DNA of 64,000 nucleotides, from assembly GCA_019915015.1 (NCBI GenBank), contig JAHBBC010000007.1, forward strand, positions 434,001-498,000. Direction: 5' to 3'. Positions 23,574-34,923 of this stretch are shown here, piece after piece. The notes beneath the pieces are model-generated. The model had not been told where the DNA came from and did no database searches. It was given only the letters and a program-made list of their open reading frames with translations. The DNA comes from Auriscalpium vulgare (taxonomy: Eukaryota; Basidiomycota; Agaricomycetes; Russulales; Auriscalpiaceae). Position 1 is the stretch's first letter, and each line of letters opens with the position of its first letter. A program made the translations under genes and the position numbers.

Positions 23574-23704
23574 AATTGCACACAAACCCAACCATTTTTC
23601 TCGTCACTTCAGTTGATTTTAGGTGGATATACATACAGATATGACAGGCCACACACTCGCGCGTTCGCGACAATTTATACTTCCCCCGTCGAATTGCAGA
23701 CTGC

Positions 23705-24722
23705 TCAAGGCTTGGCCGGCTCCGCATCTTCGAGAGGCGGCGGGCCATCGTCGTCGTCATCGTCATCGTCGTTATCCAAGTCCGCCCCGTCGAAGCCTCC
23801 GCTGCCGCTGGGTCCGCCACCGCCACCCAGGCCTCCAGCGCCACCCATTTGCGCGAGCATCTGCACCGAGAAAGGTTGTCAGTTGATTTTTCCATTGCGG
23901 AGAACGAGCAGAGAAAGTCACCGCACCTTCTGAATGTCCATGTTGCCTCCGAGACCCTCCATTCCCGGCATGCCGCCGAACCCGCCTCCACCGAGCCCCT
24001 CCATGCCCGGCATCCCGCCCATACCGCCCATGCCTGGCATGCCACCCATTCCACCCATGCCTGGCATTCCGCCCATTCCACCCATGTCGGGACCCTCGTC
24101 CTCGTCCGCGGCGGCGGTCGGCGCGGCGTCCTGCTCGTCCTCGTCAACCCACTTGGAAAAGTCGGTCTTGATGAACTGCGTTCGGAGCTTTTCTTTGGTC
24201 AGACGCGGCCAGTACTCGAGCTCAGCTGTGGCTTTGCGGAGCGTGAGGATCAGTGCGCGGGAGGTCAGGCGTTGTGTTGATTTCTGCACGTGGAGGGTTA
24301 GTACATGTACGAAGAAGGGGTAAGGATGGAGTACCTCGACGTCGATCTCCTTGTACAGGTCAATCGAGAACTCGTAATCCTTCTGTTCGGCATCGCTACT
24401 GTGAGGGGTGGGATGATAAGGTAAATGCGCGATTGCGATATGAGCGGTAGGAGGAATACGCACACGCCTGCGCGCGCCTTGAGCGCGATTTTTGTGGGCT
24501 CAAGCTTGAAGTCAAACGTTGACTTGACAATGTTCGGGAGATTGACCGTCACGAAAAGCACGTTCTGGATCGTGCAGGACGGCGAAGAAAAAAGACGACA
24601 AAAAAGAACGGTCGTTAGCAAGTGGAGATGCGCAGCTGTGCAATTGGCCGTGGGGCACGCACCTTTTCCTCATCGGTCTCTGAGCTGCGCTGGGCCCACA
24701 GGACTTCTGGGTGTCTCGACAT
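23705..24722 (-). CDS. SBA1: Hsp90 co-chaperone p23/Sba1 (CS domain)
   Basis: p23 binds the closed, ATP-bound form of Hsp90 and stabilises client complexes in cytosol and nucleus. The first exon is MSRHPEVLWAQRSSETDEEK (start ATG 24722), spliced to NVLFVTVNLPNIVKSTFDFK and LEPTKIALKARAG, then YEFSIDLYKEIDVE and LEYWPRLTKEKLRTQFIKTD followed by FSKWVDEDEQD. The WPRLTKEK...IKTDFSKWVDEDE segment is the family hallmark. The tail is a tandem array of GGMGGMPGM units (about 23945-24090) followed by an aspartate run and EDAEPAKP at 23705-23707. Fungal p23 tails often carry Gly/Met repeats; this one is long. Five exons. The start is 171 bp from the divergent gene at 24894. The Harbinger insertion ends 129 bp past its stop and does not interrupt coding sequence. 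Confidence 0.92.
23940..24090 (-). repeat. Tandem GGMPGM-encoding repeat in p23 tail
   Basis: Imperfect 24-30-bp units (forward CCCATACCGCCCATGCCTGG type) encode repeated GMGGMPGM. Such arrays expand and contract by slippage, so length polymorphism between strains is likely. Confidence 0.7.
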
Positions 24723-24893
24723 CGTTGATGGTGATAAGGGGTGGATTGGTGGGCTTGGACGGAAAAGTCGAGAACGAAAGCGAACGATGCGCCGCAAACG
24801 CGTAATACGCGATTGGCGCGCGTTCGGGATCTGCCGAGGGCATGCGCTCCAAAGCACCGACTCGCCGCATCCAGCTCGACGTCCAACGCGACG
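24723..24893. promoter_or_regulatory. Compact divergent promoter between p23 and orphan gene
   Basis: Only 171 bp separate the start codons of two divergent genes, so their control elements must overlap. I could not identify a specific heat-shock element with confidence. Confidence 0.45.
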
Positions 24894-25728
24894 ATGTGGT
24901 CAGTCGCCTTCGCCGCCGCCGCGCTCTGTAAAACTAACTGTCGATTGTAGGTGTACGCGCTGGTTTATACCCCTTCTGCTGCTGCCGCTGCCATCGGCGC
25001 CCCCATACTTCCTCGCACTCTTCCTCATTTCCCTGACGCTGCATGCCCATCCGTGGTGAGCAAGGCCATATGTCCTTGACCAAACTATGCTGAATGACGG
25101 GAACAGTTTCTACTGCATCATCCTGCTTACCGCACTCTTCCTCTCATCGTGCTACTGGCAGCCAGTACCGATTGACACACCCGTGTCCAGCGCATGGTCC
25201 GTCGCATCCAATGCGACCATAACCACCTTCGCGAGCGCGCTCGCCGCTGTAGCAGCTGAATCACGTCCTGCCGTTGTGCGTCTGGCCGACCGCTGCTGGT
25301 GCGAGATGTCGGCGTCGAAGCTCTTCGAGCCCTTCGACATCGCCAAGTGGGAGAGCGCGAGCGTAGAGGCATTGAAGGAGGAGATGGAAGGAGAGCGGAA
25401 GTTCGTGGAGATGTTGAACGCGACGGTGGGTACTGTGGAGGGCACTTCAGCCGACACGGAGGAGGAAGGCCTCGTCATTGATCACCCCAAGCCGAAGAAA
25501 AGTCACGGCGGTTTATTCTCCAGCTTCAAGACGCCCTTCTCGCACCGCAAGACGACCCCGACCCCGTCACCTGCGTCGACACCCCCGACACCCGTAGCAG
25601 AGGAGGCAGCCGTAGAGGAGACAACCGCCCCTGCCACACCGACAGAGAAACTGCCTCTGATCAGACGGGAGTACGATCTACGACCGTACGGTCTGTCCAT
25701 GGTCGTAGACTTCGGCTGGTCGAGATAG
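24894..25728 (+). CDS. Orphan protein with hydrophobic N-terminus
   Basis: I do not recognise this protein. The start ATG 24894 is inferred: ATGTG is spliced over a 52-nt intron (24899-24950, containing a perfect CTAAC branch site) to 24951, giving MWCTRWFIPLLLLPLPSA, then PYFLALFLISLTLHAH. A second 51-nt intron (25056-25106) follows, then FYCIILLTALFLSSCYWQ. Thus two or three hydrophobic stretches occupy the first 55-60 residues, suggesting a membrane anchor or hairpin. The remaining part is soluble: ATITTFASALAAVAAESRPA, a Lys/Glu-rich helix (ASVEALKEEMEGERKFVEML), and a Ser/Thr/Pro-rich tail that ends YDLRPYGLSMVVDFGWSR at 25726-25728. It shares a 171-bp divergent promoter with p23. Splicing joins are well supported by frame and branch sites. 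Function unknown. Confidence 0.65.
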
Positions 25729-26563
25729 GACGTCTATTTAGAGTTGGAATGGTTGTACTTGTATGACGCTCGCTGGCATTGTATCGTTTCTACGCAGTGG
25801 TCATGATATTATTATCGCGGAATACTTTGCACTCGGAGGCCACAGGGTTGTCACGAGCTGAAACCGCACGCGTCCTTGCCGACAAGTCCGACGCGTGCTC
25901 CGGCCAGTGACGTCCACATTACGATTCCTTCGAATCGTTTCTTATGTAATCTACATACAGCATTTTTTTGACCCATGCAACGACTATCTCAGTCGCCTTT
26001 TTTGGAACTTCACTCCCACGCTTTGTTGACTGACGACTTTACCCCTCCTCCCTTTTGCTCCACACAATGTAAACTAATGATTGCCCAGATACACCATTTA
26101 TTAGACCATGAAACAAATACATAAGTTGACAAACAGTGATATTGCAGGAAATAAGCAGCGCAGGACAACACAGGCGGAAATATGATGACATCACTCCGGG
26201 GTTTAAAATTACATTTAGAACCCGGAATGATGTCATCGCTCTCACAGCAACCACCTCAGGCTGCAACTGCACACGCAATATAATGCCCTCCAGTGCTAAC
26301 CATCGTTCAGTATCCCGGGCTATTCCCAGGGCCACCAGTTGTGTTGTAGTGTCGCTCAGTACTGTTTTTTCATGTATATTTTTGATTATGTAACCAGAAA
26401 CCCAGAAGTGAGACATTGGAGCGGAATCGTACCGCCGCGCTACGTGTCGGCCCACTCCCAGCAAGTCCAGTTCCTTGGACTTCCACCAGCTCTCCTTGTC
26501 CTCTCCTCCTCTCCTCTCTTCCTCGAGTGTTGGCCACGGAACTGGTCATCCCAAGCAAGTCGT
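25729..26563. other. Spacer with a CRE-like inverted repeat
   Basis: An 835-bp spacer between two plus-strand genes. It holds an inverted repeat at 26184-26237, annotated separately. A minus-strand open frame of 141 codons (26039-26464) spans it but has no recognisable domain. The last 100 bp before 26564 are C/T-rich, as expected of a leader. Confidence 0.5.
26184..26237. repeat. Inverted repeat with TGACATCA arms
   Basis: The left arm GATGACATCACTCCGGGGTT (26184-26203) pairs with the right arm AACCCGGAATGATGTCATC (26219-26237), with one mismatch and one gap around a 15-nt AT-rich loop. It could form a strong stem in DNA or RNA. Each arm contains TGACATCA, close to a bZIP/CRE site. Whether it is regulatory, a small transposon remnant or a 3'-UTR structure cannot be told from sequence. 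Confidence 0.7.
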
Positions 26564-29287
26564 ATGGCTGCATCGTCCTCAGGTCGCCAAGGGCGCACGC
26601 CTGACCCGCTCACTACCAATGGCCAACCATCCTCATCGTCGTCCTCCACGTCCCAACAAGCATCGCGCCTCGATGTCGTCTCTCGCGCTCTCTTTGCCCC
26701 CTTCACGCACCGCAAGTCCGACTCGAGCAAAATGCTGGCAGACCGTAAGTCCAACTCCACTCCACGCGACAGCCGTCTCTCCCCGCCATTTCGCCGCTGC
26801 CCGCCCGACCACTCACAGCACCCTGATACACAGTTGCACCCGTCATAATGACCCCACGGATTATGGCGCACGCCACGACCGTGTCCTCGCGGCCGCGTGC
26901 CGCCGTCACCGCCGGCACGCGCCATCGCGTCGACTTCGCGACGCTCGGGCGCACGCCGCTGCGCCTCGGTTTGGGCTCGCGGCGCGTTACGTCGCGCGAG
27001 CTGGAGATCGTCGAGGCCGCGGACGAGTTGCTCGCGGTCGAGATCCCCGACACGCCCACCGCAGCGGGCAGCGACGGCGAGGGCGGCGCGCCCCCTAGCC
27101 TGCTGCGCGGCTTCCAAGCGACGATCCCAAGCGCGGACAAGGGCCGCACACGCCGTCGCCAGACGCGCAACGTCGAGGCACCGCGCATGGGTCTGAAGCG
27201 CATGAGCTTGGGCGCGCGCGGACTGATGGTCGAGGACGCGGGCGCGGAGGGCGAAGGGGAGAGCGAGGAGGATGTCGTCGTGGTAGGGAAGAGAGGGGAG
27301 CGTGAACGCGGGAAAAGAGGGCGCAGAAAGCGGGGGAGGGAAAGTTTGAGTGCGCAGAAGGTGTTCGGGCGGGAGGAGCTGGAGAGGCAGACGAGCGAGA
27401 TCAAGCGGGATAAAGAGAATTTGCATGTGCGGCGGGTAAGTGACCTTTATTTTGGCTCAGTGGTTGCATCTCAGTTTCGTCTTTGCTTGCAGAGTCTCAT
27501 ACACAACGACATCGCGGAAATCACGCATAAAATCGAGGCCTTGGATATCATTCGCACAAAGTTAGAGGAAGACCTACTGAAGTTGCACGAAGACGACCTT
27601 GAACTGGATGATGAACGTCCGTTTACATTCTCTTCCTCGATATATAGCGTTGCTTATATGTCCGTGTCTCAGTCGAGATGGTGAGGGAAAGGCTAGAACT
27701 AGAGGAGTCTCGAACTCGTGGCACAAAGGGTTCGAAGGGAGCAGCACAAGTCCCACCACATCTACCGCCTTCACGAAGAAGAAAAGGTGCGCTTGCAATG
27801 GCGTAATCTCCTTACTGGATTCTAACAGAGCACAGGGCCCGCGTTCTTACCCTCGGAACACGACGAACTGCCTCCAGGAATGGCATTCATGGTCAGTCGC
27901 TTCCGCGTATCCCCGTAGTCCAATCCAACTAAGTCTGCTCACCGAAGACCCTCGAATGCGGCTCCTCCCCCATTGCTGCGCTCGACCTCTCGGAGCCGTA
28001 CGGCACGCTCGTCACCGCAACCCAAGACGACGCGCAGCCGCGCGTGTGGGACCTCCTCTCCGGCGAGGAGATCGGGCGCCTGCGCGGGCACACGGGCGCG
28101 GTGAAGGCGGTGCAGGTCGAGGACGCGGTGTGCCTCACGGGCAGCGCGGACGGGACCGTGCGCGTGTGGGACCTCCGGCGCGTCGACGCGGAGGCGGACG
28201 AGTGGGAGCACGGGATGGTGCACCTGAGCGACGTGATCGAGGAGGCGGAGGAGGGCGAAGGCGAGGGTGAGGGCGTCGTAGTGGACGCGAGCAGTGCGGG
28301 AAGCGGTGCGGTCAGACAGGGTGCGTCGAAGGAGGAGGAGGACGGGCCGTGCGTGCGTGTGCTGGAAGGCCACAGCAAAGCCGTAACGGCGATGTACTTC
28401 GAAGATGAGACCCTGGTACGCACCTTCGTCGACAACTGCATATTATTTCTGACCACTTGCAGGTCACCGGCGCCTCCGACAAGACGCTCCGCCAGTGGGA
28501 TCTCAACACCGGGCAGTGCGTCATGACCATGGACATCCTCTGGGCGCTCTCGCACCCACCCAGCGTGCCGCCAGGCGGCGCACTCCCGGGGCACCTATTC
28601 TCCGGCGCAGCCGCAGCCGCAGGCGCTTTTGCCGTGCCGACGCCGCCGTACGCGGACGGCAGCTGGGAAATGTATCAGGACTTCGTCGGCGCGGTGCAGT
28701 TCTGGGGATACGCGCTGGTGAGCGGCAGCGGGGACGGTGCGGTGCGGATGTGGGATAGTGAGTGCCTCGTCTAAGTAGGATGTGTGCGTTGCTGATTGTT
28801 TGGCTGACAGTGCGGACGGGGCAAGCGCATCGGACGCTGCTGGGGCATACGGGCCCGGTGACGTGCCTGCAGTTCGACGAGATCCACGTCGTTAGCGGGT
28901 CGCTCGACAAGTCCATCAGGGTACGTATATGCCGCAATTATCCTTTACTTTGCGCGAATTGTTTTATAAACGTGCCGCAGATATGGGACCTGCGCACCGG
29001 TGGCATCTTTGAGACGGTCAAGTACGATCATGCTGTCACCTCTCTCCAGTTCGACAGCCGCAAGATCGTGTCCGCGGCGGGTGAGAACGGTGTCAAGGTA
29101 CTATACCTTCCTCTTCTCTGTTCTTCCTTCTTCTGACATGCCGCGGGAGGTGTACAACCGGACGTCGATGCAGCACTCCACGCTCCTGACGAACGGCCAC
29201 ACGAAGCCCGTCGAGAAGCTGCGCTACATGGACCGGTACCTCGTCTCCGGCGCGCGCGACGCCATGGTCAAGATATGGGCACTCTGA
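26564..29287 (+). CDS. MDV1: Mitochondrial division WD40 adaptor (Mdv1/Caf4-like)
   Basis: Mdv1 links Fis1 on the outer mitochondrial membrane to the dynamin Dnm1 during fission. The protein starts [20 protein letters not shown] and has [19 protein letters not shown] near the N-terminus. A basic middle region follows, then the coiled coil [20 protein letters not shown] followed by [20 protein letters not shown], matching the dimerising coiled coil of the family. A C-terminal WD40 propeller follows: [118 protein letters not shown]. It stops at 29285-29287. Acidic and low-complexity inserts ([20 protein letters not shown]) lengthen blades 2 and 4. About nine introns; one (29098-29148) appears to use a GAG acceptor. 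Confidence 0.88.
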
Positions 29288-30059
29288 CCGCACACATCGG
29301 CCTCCTCGTGCATCGCTGGCTTCTTGGACTTGTGAACCTTGTTTTTTTTTTTCACGATCAAATTATTCGTTTGCGTATTCTGCACACAGGCTCACCACTT
29401 CGTAATTATCCTGGTAAAAGAGAACAGAACACTGGCTTCGCACAAACGCAATCCACGGTCGCTCATGTAACATACAATGCTAACATACCACGCATCTGGC
29501 CCATCTAGAATTACAGTATTTCGCTCGTTTATCTTGTCAAACTGATGGGCGACTCACTGTTTATCGCCCCGATGCTGGCACCGGATCCAAGAGTAGAACA
29601 TCACAACTCTTGTGCCATGCACATGGATACAAGCTGATTATCAAGCTATGCGATGCGCCGCTGGTGACAGTGGTATGTGATTTATTGCAGGTTGAAAGAA
29701 CGACGAAACTAGGAATAAATTCTAAAGTAAAGGGTACTGCAGTTGGTATGTTAGGAGAGGTATAGCGGCGCAGCCGCCGTTCAAATTCCAAGAAAATAGG
29801 ATACACTGATGCCAAGGATCGGCGTCATATAACAATACAGAGCGCGAAGAGACGAAGAGATAAGTTAGGCCAATGGCCACAAGGAATGTCGGGACGATAA
29901 CGGGTATTCAGCAGCATGTGTCTGTATGTATGTAAATGGTGCCGCAAACAACGGAGAACGCGAAGCACAGGATTTGGAAGGAGTGTGAAGAGTTCGGGTG
30001 TGAGGTAAAAGAAGAGATCGTGGGTTCTGGGAACGAGAAGTGAGCTGCGGCAGGCGAGA
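29288..30059. other. Convergent spacer between MDV1 and KAPA synthase genes
   Basis: This is AT-richer than the flanks, with a run of eleven T at 29342-29352 soon after the MDV1 stop. No gene, repeat or RNA was recognised. Confidence 0.55.
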
Positions 30060-31608
30060 TCAGAAGCCTCGCATGCCGGGCATCGCAGACATGTATTTGC
30101 CGGTCAAGGACTTGAACCATGACAGCCACGGGCTCGCCATGCTCTGGCCGCCGAAAATACCCATTAGGAGCGGCAGCGGACCCCTGCTGGCCGTCGCGAG
30201 AACGGCGTCCTTCTCGCGCAGCGCGGGCGCCTTCTGCGCGAGCGCCCACTGGTAGATGAGCGTTACGAAAGCGCGCAGCTCCTCCTCGGTGTTGTCAGCG
30301 TGGATGACGACGCGGATGCGCTCCTGGCCCTTCGGCACGGCGGGATACGGGATCGGCTGCGCGGCGTACCCGTGCGCCTGCAGCATCGCGGCGAGCGCGA
30401 GCGGGTAGCAGGTGAGGATGGGGAAGATGGGCGTGTAGGGGAGGAGGGAGCCCGGTGCCTTGTGGGAGTCGGGGAGTGACAGGACGGGTGTCGGGATGTT
30501 CTCGAGGGCTTTGAGGACGAGTGTCCGGAAAAGTGCCGAGTTGTTGTGCAAGCGCGTGCGCAGCTGTTGGCGAAGAGATGTCAGGTCGGAACGGATGGGA
30601 GTACCGGGAGACGAGACTGACCAAGTCGCCCTTGTGCCCTTCGATGATGTCGAAGGACGTATGGAGAGCGATGATGTTGATGTGCGGCATCGAGGTGGAG
30701 AAGATCACCGGCCTGCCATAGTTAATCAGATAGCGCCGGATGGTTGGCGACGTTGTGATGACCGCTGTTAGACGTCTATTAGCCTCTGACTCGCCAATTG
30801 AAACGAGAGTGATCTATCAGCGCACCGCCTGTGAGACCGCGCCCTTTCCCAAATGTGTGCACCACGGTTTGGACCCGGTCCTCCAAGCCGAGCTCAGCGA
30901 CGAACCCGCGCCCCCCGCGCCCGTAGATGCCCGTCGAGTGCGCCTCGTCCACGACGACATGATACGCGCCCTCCGGGACGTGCGCCTGTAGGATGCGCAG
31001 CATCTCCGGCAGCGGCGCAAAGTCGCCGTCCATGCTGTACAGGCTCTCCACCGCGACGAACAGGGTGGCCTTGCGCGCCTTGATCGCAGGGAAGTAGCGC
31101 AGCACCTGCCGCAGGCGGTCCTCGAACGACTTGAGCGAGTTGTGCGAGAAGGGGACCATGCCCTGCCGCGCGCGCGACGAGGCCATCCCATGCCGGCATG
31201 ACGCGTGCACGAGCTCGTCGAATAAAATCGCGTCGCCGTCCTGCGGCACCGAGCCGAAGAACGCCGAATTGGCCTCAAAGCCTGAGTTGAAGAGCAGGGC
31301 CGCCGGTGCGTCGAAGTGCGCGCGCAGCCGGTTCTCGAGCGCGAGGTGCGCGGGCGTGTTGCCGGCGAGCAGACGCGAACCGCGCGAGCCGAAGAGGTGC
31401 GGCGCGTTCACGAGTCGCGAGAGGTACGTCTCGCGCAGCTCGAGGTTCGTCGCGATGGACAGGTAGTCGTTGGAGAAGAGGTCCGGGCCCAGTTCGGGAT
31501 GGGGACGGAGACGTCGGTGGTGGGGACACCGCGTTTGGCGCGAGTGGTGAGCGCATGCTCAAGGGCTGCGTGCAGCGGGGAGGACGAGGAGGAGGATGAA
31601 GAGGCCAT
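30060..31608 (-). CDS. bioF: 8-amino-7-oxononanoate (KAPA) synthase-like enzyme
   Basis: This is a PLP enzyme of the alpha-oxoamine synthase family. KAPA synthase condenses a pimeloyl thioester with alanine in biotin synthesis. Landmarks are LFSNDYLSIATNLELR, LFGSRGSRLLAGNT, LENRLRAHFDAPAALLFNSG, LVHASCRHGMASSRA, SLYSMDGDFAPLPEML, VVVDEAHSTGIYGRGGRG, and the PLP-lysine motif HTFGKGRGLTGG, followed over an intron (30765-30825) by AVITTSPTIRRYLINYGRP and VIFSTSMPHINI. It ends MPGMRGF at 30060-30062. That C-terminus carries no peroxisomal SKL-type signal, although some fungal BioF enzymes are peroxisomal. The N-terminal segment (MASSSSSSSSPLHAALEHAL, ATG 31608) is in a different frame from the core. 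The two join only if one base is missing at the G run 31488-31490. Other members of the family (serine palmitoyltransferase, ALA synthase) fit less well. Confidence 0.75.
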
Positions 31609-34600
31609 GGCGATTCAAAGGAGGGTCGCAGTGGTTATCCGAACCTGCGAGGGCTCGCGTTCGCTTGGTAGACCGCGGATCCGCAGTGGGTGGTTATATA
31701 CGACTCCGAGAGCAAATAGTAGCAGTACCTGTTTGATTGGTAGGCCGCTGCATGGTTACCTGGCCGCCGTCCCGCGGACGTTTGCCGGCATAGAAGCAAA
31801 ACATGTGGACTCAAATGATGCGTGCAGGCGCCTCAGAAAGGTGTATTTGACCGAGAAAAGATAAAATATGTTGAGACGGAGGCGGGCGGTCTGAGTCTGA
31901 GGTTTCTGGCGGGCAAATGCGGCGAGAGGCCGAGCGGACGGACTCGTCGTCGATGAGATATTGAGACGTGCGAACATCAGAACAGCGGAGCAGAAGCCCC
32001 CGCCCGCTGATGGACATCACACGCAGTGCTGCCCTTTTGCACTTGCATTCGGCGGCCAAGGAATCTGTGCCAGCAGGAACCAGGCGCCTCGTCACGACAT
32101 TTATGTGCAGTGTCAATAGGGCAGTATAGTAGGGCATGCGCAGCAAGTTGACGACGGGCGAAGCGCGCAGGGTGCACAATTCTCCGGCTTCCTAAGTGTT
32201 TGGTAAGTACTTGCGGTCAGCGCCGAGGATAGTCGATCATCGACGCCCACAAGTCAACTAGTCAACATATGGCCAGGGCTCATTTTTAATGCTATGCCCG
32301 AACTGGTACAATCAGTGCTCTTGGAAAAAATAATTGCGCCTCGGCCGGAGGCGATAGGGCTGCCCGGTCAGAGACTATCCACTAACAAGATCATATGCAA
32401 ATACTACAAGCGCCAGAGACGCTGAGTAACCGGCTTCACCTGGAAGAAATTATTTCCTGCGGTGTGCTGGTCTCTTGCCACGGCTTGTCACCCTCAAATC
32501 AGCACATGCTGTATTGACAGCAAAATATCACGCGGTGATGGCTGTACGGAGAACAAAGAACATTTCGTGGGATGGTCTCCTAGATTCTCGCGGTGCGTTC
32601 GTGGGATCAAACCACCCTCACACGTTCCCACGACGTTCGCAGTACGTTCTCAGGCCTCTGCTCAGCAGCTTTTGACTCTTACTGTAAGCTGACATCAAAT
32701 TTACGCAGTCCGTGGTTTTCTCCGATCCGTATCGCTCACTTGCCGCCGCTGTCCATCCCCTATGTGCTGTTGGAATAGTGATTGGAAATCGATTCCACAT
32801 GTACGCAGTAACGCAATCCTCCGGGCGGCTGCCAAGACAAGCTCTGGATCAGATGCGTAACAGATTGCATTCGCAGACACCTCAAGCAAGAACGTCATCA
32901 AGTAGTACCTTCCTCCCACTGTCGCATCCCATGATCATGGCCCCCCTTCGCGCCTTCCATCTGATGAAGACTCGCCGCGATGGCCAGTGCGCTGGCAATG
33001 AGGCAGTACTACTACTCTCAACGGAGCTCATCCGAGGTGTGTGTTGCTGATAATGGGCTGCGTGCTCCCGAATCTGGGATTCTGACAGCCGCTCTCGCCG
33101 CAGACACTGATCAAGGCAGTATCTCTATCTACAAATTTTCCGTGCCTCATCAGTGGCGGCATGGCGGCTGATTCCAGTTTGGCTTCGTGGGGCTTGTTCT
33201 GAGCCTCGTGGATGCACACGCTACTGGTTCTCAGCGCCTCTACGACCTCGAGTGCGGGACCGCCCAGTAAACGAAGACAACTTCTATCAACCATCAGTTG
33301 GAACTTGAGAACGAGTACGAAGGTCAATGCTTCGTACGTCGCTGTCTGGCGGTTCTTTCTTGATCACCTTGCGCCGCATTCTCGTTAAGTCGAACAGGTA
33401 CGCTACGTACCACTGTGAACATCAAACTTCACTGACTCTCTAATTGTGCGTTCAGATGGCTTCCATTTCCATGTGCAGCGTTTGGGTCGGTGCCAGCAGC
33501 ACTCCACGCGCCGAACGGGGCTTTCATATCTCCCACTGCCTCCGTGACATCCGGTGACCGTAGCCCCGCGCAGTCTCGTAAGTAGCGCGAGTGCACCCGG
33601 CATTCGACGTGGTGCACCGTGCTTTCTGATGCATAAACTCGCATGGGTGGGTATCTGCGCGCGGCCTCGAGGCATCACTTGATAACGCGAAGAACTATCA
33701 CATGAGCGGACGCAGACGGCGCACTTTAACTGCGGGGGCTACCAATAATGCCATACGAGCGGCCTATGTCGTCGTTCCGATGCTCGCACACCGCTCATTG
33801 CCATCTGTTCCCAATGTTTTCTCATCGCAACACCTATGCATCTACTGCACAGAGCGATCATTCCGCACTGGCCCCTCTGACTCCGAAGCACGAGCGTGTA
33901 CTTCCCTGGAGATGCACTTACTCCTGGACCGACGCGCCCGACCTTGGCGCGCGCTCAGAGCCTAACATATTCGGCATGGGCGTCGGCGAGGCGCCCACCA
34001 ACTGTCAATCTGCGGCATTGATCCAATGATCGCGAGGCAGATCTTAGCCAGCGGTTGTCCACCGGTGGTTTCCGGCAGCGGCTTAAAGACGGGAAGTACT
34101 ATTGCTGGCTTGTGAACACACTGCGACATGTGTCAGGCGAGGCAGGTTTGTTCGCATCTACATGGCATTCGCGCCAGCAGTTGTATCTCAGGCTGGGCGG
34201 GTTGTTGCCATGATGCCCGAGTGGTTTGTGAATGCTGCGGACAATGTGCGCGATCTGTACGTCCACGGATACTGGGCCATTTCATCCCTGTGTTCTAGCG
34301 GCCAACCTCATCACCATATCAGCGCTGGCATATATGCATGAGTTCCCCAAACAAATGATCCAGTGCCTGCGCTGGCTACTTGGCGCCTAAGGGAGCCTAC
34401 GTTCCTCCGGACCTGTGCACATACTGCCCTAGACACATCCACGAGGGAGACACAAATTCGGTCTCATCTGATTCGGGATTTATCGTGGCACATTGGGTGT
34501 TGGCGCCCTAGGACACAGGTGGAGGTTGGTCGGGGCTGCGGGCGCAGTCGTCCTTGCTATCAATTTAACTTACCTCTCGGACGTAGACCAGCCAGCGCAG

Positions 34601-34923
34601 TGCAACCAGCCCATATAGGCCCATATTCTATAGGAAATGGGGATGCCCAGTGGAAGAGAAGCTACGAAGAATGTACAGTAGTCTGTAGGCTTGTACCCGG
34701 GCCAGTGACTGGCCTTAGCGTTAAACAGTTCCTCAAATTTTGTCGCCTAGCTTAAAGTAGCTGGTATAAATTCTCTCTATGCTTCCCAGACGGAGCTACT
34801 CGCTGTAATCGTCACTAAATGGTGGAATCGTGAGACGTTGGGCCGAAAATACAAATGCACTGAGCACGTACGGGTCACGCCTCGCCTAAATGACGAAATG
34901 GACAGTTAACATGCGAGCAGATT
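31609..34923. other. 3.3-kb gene-poor region
   Basis: I see no supported gene here. Open frames on both strands are short and lack coherent exon series. A plus-strand frame around 34102-34341 has a moderately hydrophobic stretch (FAPAVVSQAGRVVAMMPEWF) that might be debris of a membrane-protein gene, but I cannot name it. No inverted or direct repeat was noticed by eye. Confidence 0.5.

Larger units (their letters stand above)
20183..23576. mobile_element. Complete PIF/Harbinger-like DNA transposon
   Basis: The element itself is 20186-23573 (3388 bp), flanked by the 3-bp direct repeat AAT (20183-20185 and 23574-23576). A 3-bp duplication is characteristic of PIF/Harbinger elements. The ends are 68-bp inverted repeats that match without a mismatch (20186-20253 and 23506-23573). 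Inside are a DDE transposase on the plus strand (20339-21662) and a companion gene on the minus strand (21778-23374), arranged convergently. Both coding regions look intact, so the copy is probably young and may be autonomous. It sits between DUF6535 copy 2 and the 3' end of the p23 gene (129 bp from the p23 stop codon). Classification rests on the transposase type, the target duplication and the TIRs. I could not test copy number. Confidence 0.9.

Noticed and set aside
26039..26464. 141-codon minus-strand frame with WLALEGIILRVQLQ
   Set aside because: It spans the inverted repeat and lies head-on against the MDV1 leader. I had a vague sense of similar mushroom repeats but cannot support a gene or a repeat family from this single copy.
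34102..34341. Possible membrane-protein exon in the 31.6-34.9 kb gap
   Set aside because: One moderately hydrophobic stretch without joinable neighbours is too little to call a gene or pseudogene.
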